From CAWIDU01 sp963835055 (lineage in GTDB: Bacteria; Patescibacteriota; Saccharimonadia; Saccharimonadales; UBA4665), in the NCBI GenBank assembly GCA_963835055.1, contig CAWIDU010000001.1, positions 558,001 to 622,000 on the forward strand: a stretch of 64,000 nucleotides of DNA. Direction: 5' to 3'. The position numbers and the translations under genes were made by a program. A model generated the notes under the pieces. It did not search any database, had not been told where the DNA came from, and saw only the letters and a list, made by a program, of their open reading frames with translations. Positions 25,457 to 33,560 of this stretch are shown here, in pieces. Each line of letters opens with the position of its first letter. The first letter of the stretch is position 1.

Positions 25457-26005
25457 CTAGTACGGATTGCCCGAAGACGTGCTGGTTGATTGAGTCGGAG
25501 AACTTGAAGGTGTAGTGGTGGTCGATTGAGATGATGCGGCTGCAGCTGGCTTAGCCACGCTGAAATTACTGACGCCATCCCCTGTCACATGCCCTGGGCT
25601 GTCGGTTACGAAGGTGTAGAGCGGCATTCCGTTATAGGTGAATTGCGTCTGGCCGTTATCGGTCCGCACGATGGTGCTTACTCCCGACGGTAGTCCCGTG
25701 GTTGAGCCCATGTCTTGATAGGCCGGCCAACTAGCGAGTAGCGATCCAGTTACATTACTAACACCAGAACTGTCGCCATTGTAGATATACAGCGGGTCTC
25801 CGTTTGGTTCAGCTAGATAGCTGCCTAGACCTGAACTAGTCTTGGTAACCAGCACTGAATTATTAACTGCTGGCGCAGTACTGCTTTGAGAAGAGGAGCT
25901 GGTGCTCGCCGTCTTAGAAGGTGATTTGTGGAAGATAGCATAGGCTCCAACTATCACCACGATTACTATGATAATTCCTACTAACATCTGCTGATTCTTT
26001 TTCAT
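25457..26005 (-). CDS. Exported secreted-repeat protein (COG4315-like)
   Basis: A 182-residue protein with one N-terminal helix (MLVGIIIVIVVIVGAYAIF), a Ser-rich linker and two repeats of the COG4315 / Lipoprotein_15 type. The repeats are YLAEPNGDPLYIYNGDSSG with SWPAY, and FTYNGMPLYTFVTDSPGHV with GDGV, matching the Y-x4-D pattern. The C-terminus is Ser/Thr-rich. The function of the family is unknown; some members are membrane-associated redox or surface proteins. GGAGGG lies 7 nt before the ATG. Upstream is a TGTAAC-N16-CGTTAT promoter that fits an ECF sigma factor, and the sigma/anti-sigma pair is the next operon. Confidence 0.8.
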   Translation of the reverse strand: MKKNQQMLVGIIIVIVVIVGAYAIFHKSPSKTASTSSSSQSSTAPAVNNSVLVTKTSSGLGSYLAEPNGDPLYIYNGDSSGVSNVTGSLLASWPAYQDMGSTTGLPSGVSTIVRTDNGQTQFTYNGMPLYTFVTDSPGHVTGDGVSNFSVAKPAAAASSQSTTTTPSSSPTQSTSTSSGNPY

Positions 26006-26051
26006 CTAATATCCCTCCATTTAATTTTGCACGACAACACTTACACTATAT

Positions 26052-26079
26052 ATAACGATGCAATTCCAGGTTTGTTACA
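26052..26079 (-). promoter_or_regulatory. Candidate ECF-sigma promoter
   Basis: On the minus strand TGTAAC (26079-26074), 16 nt, CGTTAT (26057-26052). This resembles ECF promoters such as the sigma-X type (TGTAAC, spacer, CGxC). It lies upstream of the secreted-repeat gene at 26005 and next to an ECF sigma gene. Confidence 0.45.
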
Positions 26080-26090
26080 TAAGCGCCGAT

Positions 26091-26630
26091 TTAGACGTTA
26101 CTGAGTGATAGTAGGGTGTTATTTATGGCCTGGCGCTCAGGGCCTGGTGCGATGGCGGCAGCTTGTTGCAAATTAGCTTTGCAATATTCGAACACGGCAT
26201 AATTTGCGGAGATTGATTTATAAGCCGATGCTTCGTGCCGATAGTCGTCAAGTGTAGCTAGTACTAGATCTGAGTTGGCGTGCTCGGCTATAAGTTGCTT
26301 CACTTCCTGCGCCCTTTTCATCATAACCGTTCCTCGGTAACCCGAGTCTAGCGACGTAGAAACGCTATCGGATAATTTCTGCACAGGATATAGCAAGCTG
26401 CCAGGCAGCACCGGCTGGGACAATATAACCAAGGCCATTCCAAGCGCTAGACCGGTTATTGTGGCCACCCCAATCGGCAATAGTTTCTTCCGCTTAGTCG
26501 GGTAGCTCCCCGGTCCACGGTTCTTTAATTGCCTAAGACTAGTGGCCACCGATGATAATTCCTTGATTTCTGGACCGGTCGCACCAGCTGACTTTAATTC
26601 CTCTCCCAGGCTGTTAGATTGATGCTTCAT
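26091..26630 (-). CDS. Putative anti-sigma factor (DUF5667-like)
   Basis: A 179-residue membrane protein with a cytoplasmic N-terminus of about 48 residues, one transmembrane helix (LLPIGVATITGLALGMALVI) and an outer helical domain starting QPVLPGSLLYPVQKLSDSV. The PGSLLYPVKKL pattern after a single helix is typical of DUF5667 proteins, which are often encoded next to ECF sigma factors. Its ATG overlaps the sigma gene stop codon (ATGA), so the two are co-translated. I infer that it holds the sigma factor at the membrane until an envelope signal arrives. Confidence 0.75.
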   Translation of the reverse strand: MKHQSNSLGEELKSAGATGPEIKELSSVATSLRQLKNRGPGSYPTKRKKLLPIGVATITGLALGMALVILSQPVLPGSLLYPVQKLSDSVSTSLDSGYRGTVMMKRAQEVKQLIAEHANSDLVLATLDDYRHEASAYKSISANYAVFEYCKANLQQAAAIAPGPERQAINNTLLSLSNV

Positions 26631-27145
26631 TTCAAATGCTCTTTCAGCTTTTTCAAGGCTCTATATTGTATGACCCGTACATTGCTCTCGCTAAGATTAA
26701 GGGTAGTGGCTACTTGTCTGCAGGTCTGGCCCTCAATAAATCGCAAAGTAATGACGGCGTGCATGTCTTCGGGTAGTTTGTCTAGCGCTTTGCGTAAATC
26801 CTGGAGGCGTATCTCCCGGTCCAGTAGTTCTCCGGCACTTGGCCGTACATCCTCCTCCAAGTTGTCGGTATCTTCGATGAATAGCTCTTTCTTTTTGCGC
26901 CAGTGGTCAATTAATACGTTGCGGGCAATCCGATGAAGCCAAGCTTGCTCTGAACCTCCATGAAAATTTTTCCTGGAGACCCAAGCTTTTTCGAAAGTGC
27001 TACTCGTTAAGTCTTCCGATAATTGGACGTCTCTTGTCCGCCAGAACAAAAACTTATAGATAGCCTTGGAATGCGACTCATAAGCGGCTTCAAAACTATC
27101 GCTTGATTCTAGCATCTCCATATTATCTAACGATTCGTCATTCAT
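26627..27145 (-). CDS. ECF-type RNA polymerase sigma factor
   Basis: A 172-residue sigma-70 family member with only regions 2 and 4. Region 2 has AIYKFLFWRTRDVQLSEDLT, FEKAWVSRKNF and AWLHRIARNVLIDHWRKKK. Region 4 has LDKLPEDMHAVITLRFIEG and the HTH CRQVATTLNLSESNVRVIQY. The start codon lies 12 nt after a TACAAT box. It is co-transcribed with a membrane anti-sigma factor, and a matching ECF promoter is seen before the next gene downstream. This suggests an envelope-stress circuit with the secreted-repeat protein as a target. Confidence 0.95.
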   Translation of the reverse strand: MNDESLDNMEMLESSDSFEAAYESHSKAIYKFLFWRTRDVQLSEDLTSSTFEKAWVSRKNFHGGSEQAWLHRIARNVLIDHWRKKKELFIEDTDNLEEDVRPSAGELLDREIRLQDLRKALDKLPEDMHAVITLRFIEGQTCRQVATTLNLSESNVRVIQYRALKKLKEHLK

Positions 27146-27186
27146 AACGTTACATCAATTGTAGCGTAGTTGAACCGCCAGAATGC

Positions 27187-27906
27187 TCATCGCTTGAGGA
27201 TTACCGCGTACAGATCATTTTGGTCATTGTCAATTTGCTGCGCTTTCCTAGCGGAAGTGATGACTTCTGCCACGTCTGATCGTGCTCTCACGCCGGAACA
27301 CACTCTAGACAACGCTCGCTGATCTCTGACCAGACGTCGGGGAACCTGCGTAAACATTATCCCTTCAGGCTGGACCATATCAAGCAATAGATGCGCGGCC
27401 CCGCGGTAGGTGTGAGCGGATAGTTCCTGTAAGCCGCCTATAGGCCGGTGCATTACGATAGCGAAACCTTGACTAGCATGACGGTCTTTCCATTGTCTAA
27501 TGCGATGCCAGGTCCATTCTAGAGTCAGGTCACCATTAATCTGGTCAAGCCGTGAGTCATCAGACAGGTCAGTTGACATGAGGTTTTCATAATTTGTTGC
27601 TAGTGCCAAGCCCAGAACGCCGCTTTCCAACAGGTCGCGCAGGGCCCGCGCGCTACTACCGGCAGCCACATCCAACCCAACATTCTCGTCGCTTGGGCTG
27701 ATCCGCTCCGATATTAAGTCAATCAAGCCGCTCGGTCGTCCAAATATATGAGCCCGGCGTGAATAATCTGCCAGGGGTGAGTCGTTCACTCTCCAAGTCC
27801 TATCACCGCGATCAGCTAGATACGACTGTTCATGCTCACTTGAACCATTAGTGGCGCCATCAAGAAATCTAATATCCGGACTTGGCTCTAATCTTTTCGT
27901 AATCAC
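27187..27906 (-). CDS. Methyltransferase-like protein, function uncertain
   Basis: A 239-residue soluble protein. The region VGLDVAAGSSARALRDLLES resembles SAM motif I, and GLALATNYENLMSTDLS may follow as the second strand. A GAAHLLLDMVQPEGIMFTQV segment fits the position of motifs V-VI. The rest is not recognisable. It has a GTG start 8 nt downstream of TATAGT preceded by TGC, so it is probably leaderless. It lies upstream of the sigma operon on the same strand, 41 nt away. Confidence 0.5.
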   Translation of the reverse strand: MITKRLEPSPDIRFLDGATNGSSEHEQSYLADRGDRTWRVNDSPLADYSRRAHIFGRPSGLIDLISERISPSDENVGLDVAAGSSARALRDLLESGVLGLALATNYENLMSTDLSDDSRLDQINGDLTLEWTWHRIRQWKDRHASQGFAIVMHRPIGGLQELSAHTYRGAAHLLLDMVQPEGIMFTQVPRRLVRDQRALSRVCSGVRARSDVAEVITSARKAQQIDNDQNDLYAVILKR

Positions 27907-27914
27907 AGGCGGGA

Positions 27915-27923
27915 ACTATAGCA
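27915..27923 (-). promoter_or_regulatory. Extended -10 promoter (TGCTATAGT), probable leaderless start
   Basis: TGC-TATAGT on the minus strand ends 8 nt before the GTG at 27906, with no Shine-Dalgarno sequence. Confidence 0.5.
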
Positions 27924-28172
27924 AAAATAAACAGACTCTGCAATATTATAGAATATTTTACAATTACCTAAACGGATCTAAGAGAACGCACCAACTAGGC
28001 TCGGCTCGCGTGCCTTTGACTAAATGGAATCAAATCAAGGCTGAGTTAGTGGAGATGTGGGTCATACTAATCCTAATGGAGACTAAGAGGCTTGTTTAGA
28101 TATTGGCTGAGGGAGGCTGAAATTATTTTAGTTAGCTAAGTAGTCATCCACCCAAATTATTCCTTTATGTAA

Positions 28173-28178
28173 TATAAT
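28173..28178 (+). promoter_or_regulatory. -10 box (TATAAT) of small membrane protein gene
   Basis: Perfect TATAAT 18 nt before the ATG at 28197. The intergenic stretch 27907-28196 holds nothing else I can name. Confidence 0.5.
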
Positions 28179-28196
28179 AAATACGCTGTAGCAGAC

Positions 28197-28580
28197 ATGA
28201 AAAACAAACTACGTTCTCTAGCTCCCTTAAACATCTTTACCGCTCTCAGCCTGCTTTTAGAAATCTGGTACACCCTATCTTCTCGCAGTTCCCAGCCACT
28301 GGACGCTATAGTACCCGTTTATGTCGGAGTTTTAATGGCGCCAGTGTTCTTGTATTTCTTCATATCAAGATTGAAATTTTTCCCACATAACGTCGTCAGC
28401 CTTCTTTATTTGTCACCCATATTTTTTCTTATCGTTGCAATGGGTGTAGCTAGGGTCGAAAGCCACAAACATGACGTTCAACTTTGTCAGGAAGTATTTC
28501 TTGCCGGGGGGCAACCGCTTCACTATAACTCAGCAACGCATACAAACGACATCGTAACTAACATAAATCAATGTAATTGA
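28197..28580 (+). CDS. Small hypothetical membrane protein
   Basis: A 127-residue protein with three predicted helices (residues about 10-25, 38-56, 66-85) and a C-terminal tail with two cysteines (VQLCQEVFLAGG, NINQCN). No family is recognised. The coding sequence is AT-richer than core genes in the window, and it opens the accessory region. There is no ribosome-binding site; a TATAAT lies 18 nt upstream. Confidence 0.5.
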   Translation: MKNKLRSLAPLNIFTALSLLLEIWYTLSSRSSQPLDAIVPVYVGVLMAPVFLYFFISRLKFFPHNVVSLLYLSPIFFLIVAMGVARVESHKHDVQLCQEVFLAGGQPLHYNSATHTNDIVTNINQCN

Positions 28581-28601
28581 TAAGGTAACAGACTTACCTA
28601 A

Positions 28602-28742
28602 ACCGCTTATGCTTGGCTCAACGAACAGTTCTTGGATGTAACTTTTTCTAAGGAAGAAATGATTGCGCTGGATAATGACGCTGAAGCTTTAGGGTATTTG
28701 CTAAAGAGTGGGTGGCACCTGCTAGATGGACAATATTATTGA
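28602..28742 (+). pseudogene. Open fragment related to the small frame at 31066
   Basis: An open frame without a start codon encodes AYAWLNEQFLDVTFSKEEM and ends SGWHLLDGQYY. It resembles LWLDKQFLDITLSEDEM in the frame at 31066-31266. The two lie on either side of the seven-repeat HTH protein gene. This looks like the remains of a small gene present in two copies, or the C-terminal end of a gene whose start is lost or frameshifted. Confidence 0.35.
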
Positions 28743-28755
28743 AATATGATAAAAT

Positions 28756-31023
28756 ATGTTAATGGGATACGAGATCTCTCCAGATTATAAGAGCGAAATA
28801 GAAGCTATCACTTCTTCTTCGTTGACACCTGAGACTTTAAGTACTTTTGCCGAGACGGCTCTTAATGGTCTTATTGGTGTAGTAGAAGCCATATCGGCAA
28901 ACTATAAGCGTCAACCGACTATAGCTCAACCCACTAAACGTGACATTGAGACGGCCGCGTTTAGTTATTTTGGTGTTGGTGAGATTGAGACTATTTTGGA
29001 TCATGTATCACAAAAAGCTCAGGAAATTGATCAACTGGATGATGTGATCGCCGAAATTCCGATCACCCCAGCTATATTTGTCCCCCCGTCTGAGGTATCA
29101 CCTAGAATAAATCCAGGAAATGGTACCTTCGAGCAAAAGACGACAATCGAACGCTTAAAAACCGTCTTGTTTATACTTGGCAACGAGTTTGATATTGACG
29201 TTTACGATCCCGAAGCAGTGGCTAAGCATCAAGGTATCGTGAGCGATTCTATGATGCGCCAGTCGAGCTACTACAGTCTTGATATTGCCAAGTTGGACAA
29301 AACGATTCTAGTCTGTGACGAGCAGAACAACGCAACGTTTGTATTCACTAGTTCGATACTTAAAAGTGCTGGGATTGATGGTACCGCATTGACTGCCCTG
29401 CATAAACCAGAGCTTGACGCGTTAGTGGAACAAAGCCCTGGCAACGCCACAAAGATCATCTATTCTAAGCAATTTGTTATCGACATGGTAGCTGCGCTAT
29501 CTGGTGACATGAGAGAGCCTAAAGCACACAGCACTAAGATTGAAACCCCTAAATATTTAGTTCCTCGGGCGCCTCAAGATTATCGTTCAGCGGCCGGAAT
29601 TGCTTCCGAGCTTGGCCTTACTGGGTATGCTATTAGTAGTATTATGGGGGCGGTCGCAGATCAACTTGGGCCAACTGCAACCTACCGATTCCAAGCCATT
29701 GTTTCCAAGGCCTACTCGCCTGACCAACAGGCTCTTATCACCGAGTATGCAGAAAGAAGTGGCTTGCTAGATCAGATTAGATTGAGAGAAGCCGGTCATT
29801 TATCGGTGCATACCTATGCGAAAAAGCTAGGCGTGGGCTACAACACCGTAGCCGAGTCAGTAGCCTCAATCGAGGCTGAGCTAGGCAAAGTAGAGCTAGC
29901 TAGAACTCAAAAGACCGAAATAAAAATGTATAGTCCTGACCAGCTAGAGCTCATACGACAGGATCTAGAAAGACGTGGCGTGCTTATCGATAAAGCACCC
30001 GAGGGTTATTTATCAGGCAGTAAATTGGCTCAGGATCTTGGAATTCACTACCCAGCCGTAAAAGCTATAATAGCCGAATTAGGAGAAAGCTTAGGGGAAG
30101 TTCTTGCATATCGATTTGAGAAAATTAAAGCACCTGGTTTTTCACCGGAGCAACAGGCATTGATTCGTGACCGCTTCAACCAAAGAACGCCTGAGGCTCC
30201 AGAAGACGTATCATCACTTACGGGGCTTGCCAAAAAAATTGGTCTAGCAACCGAAACGATAGAACTGGCTATTGATGAGCTTGGTTCCCGACTAGGGCCA
30301 GCGGAGGTGTATCGTTTTAACGCAGTAATCACGAGTGGATATAAGCCTGAGCAGCAGCTGGCTATAGAGAACCAGCTAATTGAGTCGGGCCGATTACATA
30401 AAACGATGCCGGAGAATAGGCGTGCTGCTATTGACTACATAAATCAATATGGGATGAGTTATACAACACTGGCTAAAGTCTTGGTCTCGGCGCAAGATCA
30501 ACTTGGTCCAACTGAATTGTTCCGATATGGTAATCGTGTTACCCCTGGCTACACTGAAGCACAACAAGCAATAATTGAGGCGCGTATTCATGAGCAAGGC
30601 TTAACGAGTGGCCATGCTCCAGAGGGCTACTTATCGACCCGAGCGCTAGGAGAGCGTCTAGATGTCAGCAAGCAGGTCATTGCTAAAGCTGCTAAAGATT
30701 TAGGCGAAACGCTTGGACGAGTAGATAGGTATCTGTTCACCAATAAGAGAGTCCCTGGCTTTTCACCAGATCAGCAAGAACAAATACGTGAATATCTTGA
30801 TGGTAAAAACATACTCGGAGCCAGACCGCCTGAGGGCTATGTGTCGATTAACCAAATAGTTAAGGCTCATGGAGTTGCCCGTACAACACTCTACCGCACC
30901 ATTAATAAACTTTCAGAACAGTTGCAGCCCGAGGAGTACTTTAAGTTTGGCGGCACCTTGACTCGTGGTCTTTCTGAGTCTGACACTCGACTCATCTTGA
31001 CTCATATTAGAAGCGAACCATAA
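28756..31023 (+). CDS. Protein with seven tandem helix-turn-helix-like repeats
   Basis: A 755-residue protein that I do not recognise. Residues 1-270 form a unique domain, including a beta-rich part around 185-200 (ILVCDEQNNATFVFTSS). From residue 272 to the end there are seven units of about 70 residues starting near 272, 341, 414, 481, 551, 621 and 691. Each reads roughly APEGYLS, a helical LAxxLGxxYxxVxxxIxELG core, a (L)GPxxxYRF turn, GxSPEQQxxI and a final helix. The core looks like a helix-turn-helix with the second helix starting at YxxV/SxxV. I infer a DNA-reading array, with each unit contacting DNA. The start may be ATG 28756 or 28762; TATGAT lies just upstream. Confidence 0.6.
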   Translation: MLMGYEISPDYKSEIEAITSSSLTPETLSTFAETALNGLIGVVEAISANYKRQPTIAQPTKRDIETAAFSYFGVGEIETILDHVSQKAQEIDQLDDVIAEIPITPAIFVPPSEVSPRINPGNGTFEQKTTIERLKTVLFILGNEFDIDVYDPEAVAKHQGIVSDSMMRQSSYYSLDIAKLDKTILVCDEQNNATFVFTSSILKSAGIDGTALTALHKPELDALVEQSPGNATKIIYSKQFVIDMVAALSGDMREPKAHSTKIETPKYLVPRAPQDYRSAAGIASELGLTGYAISSIMGAVADQLGPTATYRFQAIVSKAYSPDQQALITEYAERSGLLDQIRLREAGHLSVHTYAKKLGVGYNTVAESVASIEAELGKVELARTQKTEIKMYSPDQLELIRQDLERRGVLIDKAPEGYLSGSKLAQDLGIHYPAVKAIIAELGESLGEVLAYRFEKIKAPGFSPEQQALIRDRFNQRTPEAPEDVSSLTGLAKKIGLATETIELAIDELGSRLGPAEVYRFNAVITSGYKPEQQLAIENQLIESGRLHKTMPENRRAAIDYINQYGMSYTTLAKVLVSAQDQLGPTELFRYGNRVTPGYTEAQQAIIEARIHEQGLTSGHAPEGYLSTRALGERLDVSKQVIAKAAKDLGETLGRVDRYLFTNKRVPGFSPDQQEQIREYLDGKNILGARPPEGYVSINQIVKAHGVARTTLYRTINKLSEQLQPEEYFKFGGTLTRGLSESDTRLILTHIRSEP

Positions 31024-31065
31024 CGAGATGTTAGCAAAAAATAACTCGAGATTAAGGAATTCTAA

Positions 31066-31266
31066 TTGAGCTCAAATGTAAAAGTTAAATTTTCAGATTG
31101 CCCTCTTCAAATGTTGACAAAAAATATAACCTCATCTCGGAGGTTAAATTCATTCTGTCCATTATGGCTCGACAAACAGTTCCTGGATATAACTTTGTCA
31201 GAAGATGAGATGACAAGGCTCGGCACCCCTCCAGTGGACGTACTTCGGACTTTTTCAGCAGTCTAA
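31066..31266 (+). CDS. Possible small protein (66 aa)
   Basis: A TTG-initiated frame of 66 codons encoding a protein with a PLWLDKQFLDITLSEDEM core that is similar to the fragment at 28602. The similarity between the two places is the only evidence that it is coding. It may be a remnant rather than a working gene. No ribosome-binding site is clear. Confidence 0.3.
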   Translation: MSSNVKVKFSDCPLQMLTKNITSSRRLNSFCPLWLDKQFLDITLSEDEMTRLGTPPVDVLRTFSAV

Positions 31267-31318
31267 TGGTGGCCAATTCTGTTTAGTTGAGTGTCTGCTC
31301 GGGTTTTTAGTCGGCTTA

Positions 31319-31348
31319 ATGGCCTTGGCCTATCTTAACCAAGGCCAT
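31319..31348. repeat. 10-bp perfect inverted repeat at gene end
   Basis: ATGGCCTTGG, 10-nt loop, CCAAGGCCAT. It overlaps the stop codon of the minus-strand gene at 31335. It could fold in RNA but is not followed by a T run on either strand, so its role as a terminator is unsure. Confidence 0.5.
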
Positions 31349-31685
31349 GGATCAGGAGTCCCGTGGTAAACAACAATAGTAAGGCCGTAACGGCTACTAC
31401 ACCGTTGAGGATTATACTTATCCATGCGAGGACCGCCCCCTTTTCTCCGGATTTTTTTATCTGAACAAGAGATATAATTCCTAAAACAATGCCTAATGGT
31501 GGGAAAAATAATATTGCGACTAGTGAAATTATTGCTAACGTATTGTAGCGCTGTTGTTGAAGGGTTAAATTTTGTGGCTGCTTATTATTAACGTCTTGAA
31601 CATTAGAAGGTTGCATTGTCACAACAGGTTTGTATGTAGTGTCTGTTGATAACGGCAGTTGAGATTCTTCGTGTTCAAGTGGCAT
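31335..31685 (-). CDS. DUF4190-type small membrane protein
   Basis: A 116-residue protein with a polar N-terminus of about 45 residues and two helices in the DUF4190 pattern: NTLAIISLVAILFFPPLGIV, LGIISLVQIKKSGEKG and AWISIILNGVVAV. The function of this family is unknown. AAGGA lies about 9 nt before the ATG. It is separated by 145 nt from the defence-like cassette upstream and is probably independent of it. Confidence 0.8.
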   Translation of the reverse strand: MPLEHEESQLPLSTDTTYKPVVTMQPSNVQDVNNKQPQNLTLQQQRYNTLAIISLVAILFFPPLGIVLGIISLVQIKKSGEKGAVLAWISIILNGVVAVTALLLLFTTGLLIHGLG

Positions 31686-31830
31686 TATTTAATCCTTAAA
31701 GACAAATCAAGCTTACACTATATTTTACCTATCTCACAGAGCTTACGCTTGGCTCACCACGATAGAGGAAGTTATAACCATAATAAAGAATGATGCAGGA
31801 GTCAGCCGAGCGGCTTCAGCGTGAATATAC
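31686..31830. other. Intergenic stretch with a short echo of the 28.6-kb fragment
   Basis: The sequence GCTTACGCTTGGCTCA (31741-31756) nearly matches GCTTATGCTTGGCTCA at 28605-28620. No gene is seen. Confidence 0.3.
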
Positions 31831-32541
31831 CTAGAGTTTTATCTTCCCCGATAAAATATCATTCCTATGGTGCATTAACTTGTTGTATGATTCGGTGTCA
31901 GCCGAGTGGATCTTTGGGAAAAGAGACAATAACATTTGAAAAGCCTTATCTATCATCTCTCCATGTGCCTGAATCGACTTAAGTAAATCTACATCGTGAT
32001 CTCCTATATACGACTTGGCTTTCGAATTCCAACCCTCCCAAGCTAATAATTTACTTTTAGACAAAAAGTACGTACAGGAGTTCGGCGCATGATCTTTTAG
32101 CTGTATAGTCCAACCTAGCGGCGGAATTCCATAATGTTGAATGTAGTTGCGTAGCTTTCCAAAGAAAGCGTTAATATCTGAGTTGAGGATTATCACTTTT
32201 TGCGTGTTGTAATCAGCTAACTGTTCATTGCTGTATTTGCCAGAAAGCCGCATACCTGCATCCACCAGTGAGCTTAGACTCGACAAGTAATTAAACAAAC
32301 TTCGCAGGAGCTCATTAGTATACGTTTCTCTTACGGTAGGTGGTCTTACATTTTGAAATAGCTCAGTGGATAGCTCATCATTTTTTGACGGCTCCTCTAA
32401 GAGACTGATGAGTTCTGTTCTGTTTTTTTGATAAATATCATAGAAGATTCTGGCTAAGTTCTGCCACTCATCGTGAGCTATTTTCCCAGGATGGCGTGCA
32501 AGCTCAGCCTCAATCTCATCAAAACCTTTTATGCGTGGCAT
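31831..32541 (-). CDS. HEPN-like protein, third gene of candidate defence cassette
   Basis: A 236-residue, largely helical cytoplasmic protein. Residues 76-100 (NELLRSLFNYLSSLSSLVDA) and KLRNYIQHYGIPPLGW (129-144) give an R-x4-H motif at Arg131-His136 at the end of a helix, as in HEPN RNases and abortive-infection proteins. Its ATG directly follows the stop of the gene at 32542 with no gap, so translation is coupled. It is encoded with a PD-(D/E)XK nuclease and a second R-x4-H protein. I infer a toxin-like or RNA-cutting effector; the motif is short and needs structural support. Confidence 0.55.
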   Translation of the reverse strand: MPRIKGFDEIEAELARHPGKIAHDEWQNLARIFYDIYQKNRTELISLLEEPSKNDELSTELFQNVRPPTVRETYTNELLRSLFNYLSSLSSLVDAGMRLSGKYSNEQLADYNTQKVIILNSDINAFFGKLRNYIQHYGIPPLGWTIQLKDHAPNSCTYFLSKSKLLAWEGWNSKAKSYIGDHDVDLLKSIQAHGEMIDKAFQMLLSLFPKIHSADTESYNKLMHHRNDILSGKIKL

Positions 32542-33534
32542 TTACTTCTTTTGCTCCACTAACTTCATGAACTCCTCATAGCTCATCCCACCTGATCGAA
32601 TCATATATGGACGTATGTCAGGGAAGACTTTCGTTTGCAGAATATCGTCCAGTAATAATATCCTCGTTACTTCATGCATATTATTTTCTAGAGCAGTCAG
32701 CGCATGGCTATCTGTCTTAAAATTATCTACGACCGTATCAATATCGAACTCATTGTCGCCATGCTGAAGTGGGCTTGAAGGTCTTTGATGCGGATAATCA
32801 CTCTCGTGTGCGGTTTTATGGCGTATACTCTGCCGAACTGTCCAGATGATTTTCATGTACTGGTCCGTTTTCTCGGAGTCACCAATAATCTCCAACAACC
32901 TATTCTTCGCCCACACTTTTGCATCTTCAGGATTGTGGTGAAGTCCGGTCTTGTGGCACTTCGAGCATTCATGAGTTTCTTCACAAAACGGCTGTCGTCC
33001 CATTATTGCTTCGACTATCGAGAAATCAATGACCATTCTCCAATAAGAATAATCCGCCATCTCACCATGCGACCACCCATCGCCAGGCTTCAAATCGAGA
33101 AGCCAATTCTTTGCCATGCCGCTTTGTTGTATGCTAAGTTCAACGAACTTTTTGAACAGTTCTAGATAGCTCATTTTCTGCGTAATGCCCTCCGTTCGGT
33201 ATGCAGTATTCAGAAAATCATCGTAATCTCTCTCCGAGCCAAAGGGCTTGTCTAGCCACTCAACAACTCCGTGAATGGTTCCCATATACGATGGGAGAAC
33301 CCACGGGTCACCAAGAATAAAAGCGTGGAATAGCACCCACATATCTAATTCACCCTGAGCCAAAGTTGCATACTCAAGACTCACTGTAGACCGCTGCGAG
33401 TAACCACTCGAATTAGTGGTTTTTGTGGTTATCCTTACTCCGTTGCCATTAGACAATTTGATATTACCTACGACAACATCTTTAGTAGGCGGATGCCACG
33501 TTATGAACGACTTAACTCCAAGAGTATTTTCCAT
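32542..33534 (-). CDS. HEPN-like protein with Cys/His motif, second gene of candidate defence cassette
   Basis: A 330-residue protein of unknown family. The N-terminal third is beta-rich (GVKSFITWHPPTKDVVVGNI). The middle is helical, with a possible zinc site FCEETHECSKCHKTGLHH (Cys184, Cys190, Cys193 and nearby His). Around residues 230-243, IIWTVRQSIRHKTAH contains two overlapping R-x4-H motifs (Arg234-His239 and Arg238-His243), which resembles a HEPN active site. It ends directly before the next HEPN-like gene and starts 26 nt after the nuclease gene. The base composition is AT-rich compared with the core genes. Confidence 0.5.
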   Translation of the reverse strand: MENTLGVKSFITWHPPTKDVVVGNIKLSNGNGVRITTKTTNSSGYSQRSTVSLEYATLAQGELDMWVLFHAFILGDPWVLPSYMGTIHGVVEWLDKPFGSERDYDDFLNTAYRTEGITQKMSYLELFKKFVELSIQQSGMAKNWLLDLKPGDGWSHGEMADYSYWRMVIDFSIVEAIMGRQPFCEETHECSKCHKTGLHHNPEDAKVWAKNRLLEIIGDSEKTDQYMKIIWTVRQSIRHKTAHESDYPHQRPSSPLQHGDNEFDIDTVVDNFKTDSHALTALENNMHEVTRILLLDDILQTKVFPDIRPYMIRSGGMSYEEFMKLVEQKK

Positions 33535-33560
33535 ATTGTTATTCTAACTGACTAAAGTAC

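Noticed and set aside
27851..28099. Plus-strand frame of 82 codons overlapping the methyltransferase-like start
   Set aside because: No ribosome-binding site or family features, and it overlaps the promoter of the minus-strand gene.
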